Shown in pieces: positions 19,401-27,044 of a DNA stretch of 64,000 bases. The notes beneath the pieces were generated by a model that saw nothing but the letters and a program-made list of their open reading frames with translations, had not been told where the DNA came from and searched no databases. This stretch comes from Hymenobacter sp. 5317J-9 (GTDB taxonomy: Bacteria; Bacteroidota; Bacteroidia; Cytophagales; Hymenobacteraceae), in contig NZ_CP095051.1 of NCBI RefSeq assembly GCF_022921075.1, positions 1-64,000 on the forward strand, given 5' to 3'. The translations under genes were made by a program, and so were the position numbers. Position 1 is the stretch's first letter. Each line of letters opens with the position of its first letter.

Positions 19401-20099
19401 ATGCACCCCGCTCTCGTTCGCCGCCTGCCCTGGTTGTGCGCCGCGCTGCAACGCGGCGGGGCTGGCCTGCTGTTGCTGGTGTTGACGCTGCCCCTGGCCG
19501 CGCAGCATCGGTGGGCGGCCGGCGCGGTGGTGCTCGATACGCTCACGGCCCGGCCCCTGCTCTGCGCGGTGGGCGTGGCTGAGGGCGGCGGCGAGGTGCT
19601 GGTGTTCAACGGCCAGGCCCATACCACCCGCCACCGGCCCGATGGAGCCACCGAAACCACGGTCGGTTTCCGGGGCCGAGCGGCCTGGCTGCTGCGGAGC
19701 CGGGTCGCCTGCTGGAACGACGCGGGGGCCGTGCCGGCCACCGTGACCACGCCGGCGCAACTGGCGCACTTTATCCGCGAGGCGGCCCGGCGGGCCGGCC
19801 TCGATGCCCGCGCCGGGCAGCCCTTCCGGCTGTTGGGCCAGCCATCGGCCGTGTGGTGGCAGGTGGCGGCCTTCCCCACGGCCAGCCCCGCCGACGTGGT
19901 GGGTTCGGGCCTGGGTGCCCGCGGCCGCTTCGCCCCTGGGCCGGTAGACCTAGTGGGCTTTCTGCTGCCCGCTCTCAAACGCCGCCAGCCGGCGGGCCTA
20001 CACCTGCACGCCCGCCCCGGGTCCCAGCCCTTCGTGGCGCACGTGGACAGCCTGCGCCCCGGCCCCGGCCTGCGCCTTCTCTTACCCGCTCTTCCCTAG
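19401..20099 (+). CDS. secreted acetolactate-decarboxylase-like protein
   Basis: The 232-residue protein has a signal peptide (LLLLVLTLPLAAQH). Several segments match the order of motifs in acetolactate decarboxylase (BudA): a GEVLVFNGQAHT strand early on, a central FRLLGQ...WWQVAAFP segment, and VDLVGFLLPAL followed by GLHLHARPG...FVAHVDSL near the end. The last part corresponds to the zinc-binding HLHF/GGHV region. The HxH pair and one later His are kept, but other catalytic positions are diverged, so enzyme activity is doubtful. It sits between adaptor and pump genes with gaps of 7 and 6 bp, so it is probably co-translated; a metal-binding job is inferred. Confidence 0.55.
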   Translation: MHPALVRRLPWLCAALQRGGAGLLLLVLTLPLAAQHRWAAGAVVLDTLTARPLLCAVGVAEGGGEVLVFNGQAHTTRHRPDGATETTVGFRGRAAWLLRSRVACWNDAGAVPATVTTPAQLAHFIREAARRAGLDARAGQPFRLLGQPSAVWWQVAAFPTASPADVVGSGLGARGRFAPGPVDLVGFLLPALKRRQPAGLHLHARPGSQPFVAHVDSLRPGPGLRLLLPALP

Positions 20100-20105
20100 A
20101 TACTC

Positions 20106-23100
20106 ATGCTTGACCGCATCATTCGATTTGCCCTGCAAAACCGCCTGCTCATGCTGGCCTTTGCCGTGGGCCTGCTCATTGCCGGCACCTACACGGCGCG
20201 CCAGCTGCCCGTGGACGTGCTGCCCGACCTGGACCGCCCCGCGTGACCGTGTTCCTCGAAGCAGCCGGCATGGCCCCGAAGAAGTGGAGGCCCTGGTGAC
20301 GCTGCCCGTGGAAACGGCCCTGAACGGGGCTACCGGCGTGGCGGCCGTGCGCTCCAACTCGGCCATCGGCCTGGGCATGGTGTTCGTGGAGTTCGACTAC
20401 GGCACCGACATTTTCACCGCCCGCCAGATTGTGGCCGAGAAGCTGCAAACCGTGAGCGGGCAGCTGCCCACCGGCATCACACCGGTGCTGGGGCCAATTT
20501 CCTCGGTTATGGGCCAGATTATGCTGGTAGGCCTCTCGGGCGGCCAGCAGACCAACGCCGCCGACCTGCGCACGCTGGCCAACTACACCGTGCGCCAGCG
20601 CCTGCTCTCCATTCCCGGCGTGGCCCAGGTCATTCCCATCGGCGGCGACAACCTGCAGTACCAGGTGCTGCTGGACATGCCCCGCCTGAACGCCACGGGC
20701 CTGACCGTGACGCAGGTGGAGGAGGCGTTGCGCCGCTCCAACCTCAACACCACCGGCAACTTCTTCGACCGCAACGGCTCGGAGGTGCTCATTCGCAACC
20801 TGGGCCGCCTGCGCTCAGTGGCCGATATCGAGAACATCATCGTCGGCTACCGGCAGGGCTCGCCCATCAGCGTGAAGCAGGTGGCCACCGTGGCTTTCGG
20901 GGCCCGCTTCAAGCGCGGCGACGGCAGCGTGAACGGCAAGCCCGCTGTCATTCTGAGCATCGAGAAGCAGCCGGGCACGGCCACCGTGGGCCTGACGCAG
21001 GCCGTGGAAAAGGCGCTGGTCGAGTTGAAGCCCTCGCTGCCGAAGGACGTGCAAGTGAACACGCGCCTGTTCAAGCAGGCCGATTTTATCGAGTCGTCGA
21101 TTACCAACGTCGAGGAGGCGCTGCGCGACGGAGCTATTCTGGTGGTCATCGTGCTGTTTGCGTTCCTGCTGAACGTGCGCACCACCTTTATCTCGCTGGT
21201 AGCTATTCCACTCTCGCTGCTGGTGACGGCGCTGGTGTTCCGGGTAGCCGGCATTAGCATCAACACCATGACGCTGGGCGGGCTGGCCATTGCCATCGGC
21301 GAGCTGGTGGATGACGCCATCGTGGACGTGGAAAACGTGTTCCGGCGGCTGCGCGAAAACCAATACCTGCCCCAGCCCAAACCGGCCTTGCAGGTGATTT
21401 ACGCCGCCTCCTCGGAGGTGCGCAACTCCATCGTGTACGCCACCATCATCGTGGTGCTGGTATTCCTGCCGCTCTTCGCGCTTGAAGGCATGGAAGGGCG
21501 CATTTTCGCCCCACTGGGCATTGCCTACATCACCAGCATCGTGGCCTCGCTGTTCGTGTCGCTCACCATTACGCCGGTGCTCTGCTACTACCTGCTGCCC
21601 AAGATGAAGCAGATTCGGGCGGCCGAGCAGGAAGGGGGCCTGGTGCGCTGGCTTAAGCGTAAGGACACTGGCCTGCTGGGCTGGGGCCTGGCCCACCCAA
21701 AAATGGTGCTTACGGTCACCGGGCTGCTGTTCGCGCTGGCGGCCTCACTGGTGCCTTTCTTCGGCACTGAGTTCCTGCCGCCCTTTAACGAGGGCTCGCT
21801 CACGGTCAATTTCTCGGCCCCGGCCGGCACCTCGCTCACCGAGTCCAACAAGCTGGGCACGCTGGGGGAGGAGCAGATTTTGCAGCTGCCCGAAGTGGCC
21901 TACACTGCCCGCCGCACCGGCCGCGCCGAACTGGACGAACACGCCGAGTCGGTCAATAACTCGGAAATCGAAGTGGCCTTCAAAACCGAGCAGGAGTTGG
22001 AACGAGAGGGAAAAAAGATGCGCAGCCGGGAGGAAATCCTGGCCGACCTGCGCCAGCGGCTGGGCCTGATTACCGGTGTGAACGTCAACATCGGCCAGCC
22101 CATCAGCCACCGCCTCGACCACCTGCTGAGCGGGGTGCGGGCGCAAGTAGCCATCAAAATCTTCGGCAACGACCTGCTGGAGCTACGCCGCTACGCCAAC
22201 GAAATCCGCACCGCCGCCGGCGCGGTGCCCGGCGTAGTCGACTTGCAGGTGGAAAAGCAGGTGCAGATTCCGCAGCTGCTGGTGCGCCCCCGCGATGCCG
22301 CCCTGCGGGCCTACGGCCTGGAGCGCGGCCAGGTGGTGGCCACGCTGGAAACGCTGTTTCAGGGCGACGTGGTGTCGCAGATGCTCGACGGCCAGAAGCG
22401 CTTCGACCTCATTGTGAAGCTGCCCGAAGCCCAGCGCAACGACATCGCCACCATCGCCCAGACCCGCATCGAAACCCCGTCCGGGGCGCTGATTCCGGTG
22501 AGCCAGGTGGCCGACGTAAGCTACGAGCCCGGCCCCAACACCGTCAACCACGAAAACACCCAGCGCCGCATCACCGTCTCGATGAACGTGGCCGGGCGCG
22601 ACCTGGGCAGCACCGTCAAGGAAGTGCAGGCCCGCATCAACCAGCAGGTGAAGCTGCCGGCGGGCTACTACCTGACCTACGGCGGCCAGTTTGAAAGCCA
22701 GCAGTCGGCCTCGCAGAAGATTCTCTGGCTGAGCCTGTTTTCGCTGGCCGGCATCTTCCTGGTGCTGTACTCGCACTTCAAGTCCGGGCTGATGGTGGGG
22801 CAGATTATGCTCAACATTCCGCTGGCCCTCATCGGCTCGGTGGTGGCCGTGCTGCTCACGGGCGGCACGTTTAGCATTGCCTCGCTGGTGGGCTTCATCA
22901 CCCTCACCGGCATTGCCTCGCGCAACGGCATCATGATGATTTCGCACTACATCCACCTCGTGGAGCACGAGGGCGAGAAGTTCAGCAAGGAGATGATTAT
23001 CCGGGGCTCGCTCGAACGCCTGGTGCCGGTGCTGATGACGGCCCTGGTGGCGGCGCTGGCCCTGGTGCCGCTCACGCTGGCTAAGGACGCGCCGGGCAAG

Positions 23101-23325
23101 GAAATCCTCTACCCGGTGGCCACCGTCATCCTCGGCGGGTTGCTCAGCTCCACCTTCCTCGACATCGTGGTGACGCCAGTGGTGTTCTGGCTCTTCGGCG
23201 AAAAGGCCCTGGCCCAGTACCTGCGCGGCCACCACGAAGTCAGTCTCGATGCCCACCCGCAGGAGCTGGATGCCCAGCCGCTCACGCCGCCTGCCGACCA
23301 GAACCCGGTGCAGCCCGCCGTCTAA
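20106..23325 (+). CDS. heavy-metal RND efflux pump (CusA/CzcA-like), two single-base gaps near the start
   Basis: From the ATG at 20106 the frame reads MLDRIIRFALQNRLLMLAFAV and continues to LPDLDRP, then is lost at a C4 run (about 20237-20241) and again at a second C4 run (about 20275-20278). Adding one C to each restores DRPRVTVFLEAAGMAPEEVEALV and a 1,073-residue pump. The remainder is intact: charged residues of the proton relay in ELVDDAIVDVENV, the GRAELDEHAE porter segment and twelve predicted membrane helices. The pump would move Cu/Ag or divalent metal from periplasm to outside. I treat the gaps as sequencing errors. Confidence 0.88.
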
Positions 23326-23335
23326 GGTTCTCGCC

Positions 23336-23932
23336 ATGTCTCTCACTTCACTCCCCACGCCCGACGATGCCGGCTGTGTGCTTTACATCAAGCACATGGT
23401 CTGCGCGCGCGGTATTCGGGTGGTGCGGCGGGAGCTGGAAAGCCTGGGGCTGCGGGTGCTGGAGGTGCGGCTCGGCGCGGCGACGGTGGCCGGTCACGCC
23501 GAGCAGTTGGACTGGGCCCGTATTCGCCAGGCACTGGCTGCGGCCGGCTTTGCCCTGCTGGAAAGCCCTGCGCAGGCGCTGGTAGACCGGGTGAAACAGG
23601 CCGTGGCCCAGCTGCTGCGGCGCTCCGGCAACACGCTGCGGCACCGCGAATTCATTCCCGCCCTGGCCCGGGAGGTGGGCCTGGACGGCCGCCGCCTGCA
23701 CGCGGCCTTCGCCCAACTGCCCGGCCACGAAAGCCTTATCAGCTACATCACCCGCCAGCGGCTGGCCTACGCGCAGGAATTGCTACAGACCTCCCGGCTC
23801 GACATCGGGCGCATTGCCCGGCAGCTGGGCTACGGCAGCCTGGCGCACTTCTCCGGCCAGTTCCGACGGTTTGCGCAGTGCTCGCCCTCCGTCTATCGCC
23901 AACAGGTGGTTTTGGCGCAGAACATTGATTAG
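23336..23932 (+). CDS. second HMA-AraC regulator, incomplete metal site
   Basis: The 198-residue protein, from the ATG at 23336, is 10 bp after the pump gene. The N-terminal HMA-like domain has HMVCARGIRVV where its paralogue at 8438-9073 has NMVCPQCIRVV, so the second Cys is missing. The C-terminal AraC domain is complete (RLAYAQELLQTSRLDIGRIARQLGYGS, FRRFAQCSPSVYRQ). It probably regulates the RND operon that it ends. The lost Cys suggests a different metal, a different coordination number or a metal-blind role. Confidence 0.82.
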   Translation: MSLTSLPTPDDAGCVLYIKHMVCARGIRVVRRELESLGLRVLEVRLGAATVAGHAEQLDWARIRQALAAAGFALLESPAQALVDRVKQAVAQLLRRSGNTLRHREFIPALAREVGLDGRRLHAAFAQLPGHESLISYITRQRLAYAQELLQTSRLDIGRIARQLGYGSLAHFSGQFRRFAQCSPSVYRQQVVLAQNID

Positions 23933-24039
23933 CAAGACTATTGCTGGTTGTCGAAGACAAATAAGACGAGTTAGAAACTTACCAGGCTTCGCCCCGCGTT
24001 TTGCTTCTCTTTCATCTTTCACAGCACCACGTCCTCTTC

Positions 24040-25104
24040 ATGGCCAGAATTACCAGAACACTGCAACTACCCATGCCGGCCGATGCAGTAAATCAACAAC
24101 GTGCCCAACAGTTCTTTGGGGCATATACTTGTCAAATGATGGTTGGTCCCTTGGACACGCCATTTTATTTAGGGACGCCCACGCCTAGGGCTTGCCGGTT
24201 TTGTGGCAGAACGGAACCGGAGGTGTCGTTCCGGAAGGATGCGCACGTAATGCCCGACTTTATGGGCAACCGCAATATTCTTTCCTACTTCGAGTGCGAC
24301 ACGTGCAACGCGTTGTTTGCGAAGTACGAAGACTCGTTCGCCAACTACCTGGGCGTGGCCCGAACCTTTAACCAGATTAAAGGCAAGAACAAGAAAGTCC
24401 CCAAATTCAAGGACAACAAGACCGGGCTGGAGGTGTCGATGGGCGCGGAAGGGCTGCACATCAAGACGATTCAGGGCCAGGACCCGCTCATCATTGATGA
24501 GGCTACAAACTCGGCGCAGCTGGTAACTACTCGCCCCAGCTACATTCCGATTCATCTGGTCAAGCTGTTGCTGAAAATGGCCCTTTGCTTACTTGATGAG
24601 CCGGAAGTGGCCGACTATGCGTGGGCCAGACGGTTCGTTACCTCGGAGGAGCATGATGAAGCGGCCCAGGGCATGGGCTTGCTAAGCGTAATGATGCACT
24701 CCATTCCCGGACCGCCGGTATTTCCGGCACCCTTCGCCCAACTCTACACCCGTAACGAGACAGCACCAGCCGACATCCCGGAAAAGGTGTTTGTGCTCTA
24801 CTATGCCAACTACTATTTCCAGTTGGCATTGCCCTTCAGTCGGGTCGATAAGGTTCGATTCCTGGCGATTACGCCTCCTTTGAAGACCATTGACATACCC
24901 GTCTTCCCACTCTTAATCGGGGAAACGTGGCTGGCGGATTACGGCCCTGCCTCGTTTAAGCGGGTTGATTTCACTTCCAATCAGAAGCGCGTAGGAGAGG
25001 AGCATCGGTTTTCCCTATCCTTCGAGAAAATGGTGGAACTACCGCTTGACCCGGCAGCACCAAATGATGCAAGCCACGGGGCAATTGATGTAAAACCAGC
25101 CTAA
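24040..25104 (+). CDS. HNH-like putative endonuclease
   Basis: The 354-residue protein, from the ATG at 24040, has a zinc-finger-like HNH region at about residues 50-95. It holds CRFCGRTEPEV, KDAHVMPDFMGN (with the general-base His) and FECDTCNALFAKYEDSF. The two CxxC pairs would hold zinc, as in the HNH_5-type fold. The rest (about 100-354) is unassigned. It is not obviously linked to metal resistance and may be a stand-alone restriction or defence nuclease inserted between the RND operon and the csp gene. Confidence 0.65.
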   Translation: MARITRTLQLPMPADAVNQQRAQQFFGAYTCQMMVGPLDTPFYLGTPTPRACRFCGRTEPEVSFRKDAHVMPDFMGNRNILSYFECDTCNALFAKYEDSFANYLGVARTFNQIKGKNKKVPKFKDNKTGLEVSMGAEGLHIKTIQGQDPLIIDEATNSAQLVTTRPSYIPIHLVKLLLKMALCLLDEPEVADYAWARRFVTSEEHDEAAQGMGLLSVMMHSIPGPPVFPAPFAQLYTRNETAPADIPEKVFVLYYANYYFQLALPFSRVDKVRFLAITPPLKTIDIPVFPLLIGETWLADYGPASFKRVDFTSNQKRVGEEHRFSLSFEKMVELPLDPAAPNDASHGAIDVKPA

Positions 25105-25154
25105 GAACGGCGGGTATAAGCAGGAGTAACTCAGGCGCAACGCCGTTCACTCCT
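25105..25154 (+). promoter_or_regulatory. interleaved inverted repeats (possible pseudoknot) before csp
   Basis: GAACGGCG (25105-25112) pairs with CGCCGTTC (25141-25148), and AGGAGT (25122-25127) pairs with ACTCCT (25149-25154). The order arm1-arm2-arm1'-arm2' is the topology of an RNA pseudoknot. It ends 13 bp before the csp start. Function is unproven; it could also be part of a terminator for the upstream gene. Confidence 0.35.
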
Positions 25155-25167
25155 AATTCCATTACCC

Positions 25168-25509
25168 ATGCACGCTCAGAATAAATCTCTCCTCGACGCC
25201 CTCAACGCCTGCATCGCCGCCTGCGAGCACTGCGCCACCGCCTGCCTGCAGGAAGATGATGTCAAAATGATGGCTCGCTGTATTAGCCTCGACCGCGATT
25301 GCGCCGATGTCTGTGCCCTGACGGCCCGGCTGCTGGCCCGTGGTTCGGAGCACGCCGCGCATTTGCTGCGCGAGTGCGCCGAAGTGTGCAAGGCCTGCGG
25401 CGACGAGTGCGAAAAGCACGGAGCCCACATGCAGCATTGCAAGGAGTGCGCCGAGGCCTGCCGCCGCTGTGAGGAAGCTTGCCGCGCCGGCCTGAGCACC
25501 GCTGCCTAA
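25168..25509 (+). CDS. csp: Csp-type four-helix-bundle copper storage protein (DUF326)
   Basis: The 113-residue protein has 15 or more Cys arranged as CxxxC and CxxC pairs along amphipathic helices (CIAACEHCATAC, CADVCALTARL, CAEVCKACGDEC, CKECAEACRRCEEAC). This is the hallmark of copper storage proteins that line a helical-bundle core with thiolates and hold many Cu(I) ions. No signal peptide is present, so it resembles the cytosolic Csp3 type. It lies between the HNH gene and the CopZ-like chaperone gene, and would buffer Cu(I) in the cytoplasm. Confidence 0.92.
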   Translation: MHAQNKSLLDALNACIAACEHCATACLQEDDVKMMARCISLDRDCADVCALTARLLARGSEHAAHLLRECAEVCKACGDECEKHGAHMQHCKECAEACRRCEEACRAGLSTAA

Positions 25510-25541
25510 GCCCGCTTTGCCGCTGATGGCGGGGGGACGGG

Positions 25542-25575
25542 AAATCATGCAAGCCCCCTGCGCAATTCTGTACCC
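25542..25575 (+). promoter_or_regulatory. copper-regulon promoter signature, site 5 (copZ-like)
   Basis: AAATCATGCAAG (25542-25553) is followed 16 bp after ATGCAA by TGTACCC (25569-25575), with TGCG in the spacer. It lies 78-111 bp upstream of the CopZ-like gene and is the only plus-strand copy. Confidence 0.65.
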
Positions 25576-25652
25576 CGGTGGTGCCACCTTGGCCGCAGCT
25601 TTGCGTGTTGTATTTGCACGGGCCCGGTGTGGGTTCCTTAACTCAACTCGTC

Positions 25653-25862
25653 ATGAAAACGCTTCAATTCAAAACCAACATCAACTGCGGCGGCTGCATC
25701 AAGGCCGTCACGCCCACCCTCAACGAGCAGGCCGGTGCCGGCAACTGGCAGGTCGATACGGCTAACCCCGATAAGATTCTGACCGTGAACTCGGACAAGC
25801 TTTCGCCGGAAGAAGTCGTGCAGGCCGTCGAGCAGGCCGGCTTTAAGATAGCCGCTGCGTAA
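25653..25862 (+). CDS. HMA-domain copper chaperone (CopZ-like)
   Basis: The 69-residue protein, from the ATG at 25653, is a single ferredoxin-like HMA domain with the site NINCGGCIKAV and the usual C-terminal VVQAVEQAGFKI. It would carry Cu(I) in the cytoplasm, for example to CopA or the Csp protein. The preceding promoter signature and the following terminator make it a one-gene unit of the copper regulon. Confidence 0.9.
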   Translation: MKTLQFKTNINCGGCIKAVTPTLNEQAGAGNWQVDTANPDKILTVNSDKLSPEEVVQAVEQAGFKIAAA

Positions 25863-25882
25863 ACAGCCTTCGCTCTCTTCAA

Positions 25883-25908
25883 AACGCCCGGCTTCGTCGG
25901 GCGTTTTT
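25883..25908 (+). terminator. rho-independent terminator after copZ-like gene
   Basis: An 8-bp perfect stem (AACGCCCG 25883-25890 and CGGGCGTT 25898-25905, loop 25891-25897) ends in TTTTT, 20 bp beyond the stop codon. Confidence 0.9.
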
Positions 25909-25982
25909 GTTGGGGCCGGGGTTGCCGGGCGGCCCTCGCCAGCCCGCAACCGCCCTTATTTACCCTACCTAACCGCCTGACT

Positions 25983-27040
25983 ATGTTTTCAGATTTCCCC
26001 AACTTACACCCCTGGTCGTGCACGTCCCCATCGTGCTCATCCTGTTGGGGGCAGCCCTGCAAGTGGTTCTGGTTTTCAAAGACTGGGAGCAGGTTCGCTG
26101 GGGCACCCTGCTGATACTGGCCGGCGGTTTTGCGGGGGCGCTGGCCGCCAGCACCACGTTTCACGCCATGCCCACGGGCCTGGCTCCCCGGGCGGCGGCC
26201 GTGTTTGCTGCCCACGAGAAGTTTGCGGGCTACACGCTGTGGCTCTCGGGCATCACGCTGCTGCTGCGCGGCATTGGGCAGTTCTTCCAGATTCAGCGCC
26301 GCGCCTATGAAATCCTGGTGCTCGGGTTTGCGTTGGCGGCGGCCGGCGTGCTGTCGGTGGCCGGCCACCGGGGCGCGCAACTGGTGTACGTGGAGGGAGT
26401 AGGGCCGCAGGGCCACCTGGTGTCGAAACATCACGGCCACGACGACGAGGCGGGCGCAATGCCCGGCATGGAGATGGAAGCCGGCGGCCACAACGACAAA
26501 GCAGGGGCGGATGAACATGCCGAAAAAGGGGCGTCCGGGCAGCAGCTCCCGGCTGAAAAGCCCCACTCGGCCGACATGCCGGGCATGGACATGAGCAGCC
26601 CGAAGCCAGCCAGCCCGGCGCGCCCGGCGGCCAAGCCGGGGGCCATGGCTGACATGACCGGTATGAAGATGCCCGCCGCCAACACGTCGCAAAAGATGCC
26701 GCCAGGCATGAAAATGAACCGTTCGGCCAGCCCGAACCAGCGGAAGGAAATGCCCGGCATGGCCCCTATGCCCGGCATGAAGAGCCAGTCGGCGGGGGCG
26801 AAAAAGCCCGGCAAGGCGCAAGCAGGAATGGAGGGAATGGCGGATATGCCAGGCATGAAAATGCCCGCCGCGCAGCCCGCGCCGGCCCCGGGCAACATGG
26901 CTGATATGCCCGGCATGGAAAAGGGCCAGGCCAAGCCCGCAATGGGCAATATGCCCGGCATGTCGATGCCCAACCCCCTAGACAAGTTCCGCTTCAAGGA
27001 CAACAACCCGGCCCGGAACCAACCGACGCCCAAGCAATAG
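25983..27040 (+). CDS. DUF2231-like membrane protein with Met-rich MPGM tail, one base missing
   Basis: The ATG at 25983 gives MFSDFPNLHP and then loses frame at a C4 run near 26008-26011. With one C added it continues LVVHVPIVLILLGAAL, the classic DUF2231 opening, for 352 residues. Four membrane helices (about 10-140) precede a long periplasmic tail. The tail has at least seven MPGM units, several MxM/MxxM pairs and His (HHGHDDE), typical of Cu(I)/Ag(I)-binding segments. The following multicopper oxidase starts 5 bp downstream and carries the same motif, so the two likely work together in periplasmic copper oxidation or storage. Confidence 0.78.
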
Positions 27041-27044
27041 CGCC

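Noticed and set aside
18191..19978. Open frame of 595 codons on the minus strand
   Set aside because: It lies opposite the adaptor and neighbouring genes, which have clear family motifs; no motif is visible in the antisense product.
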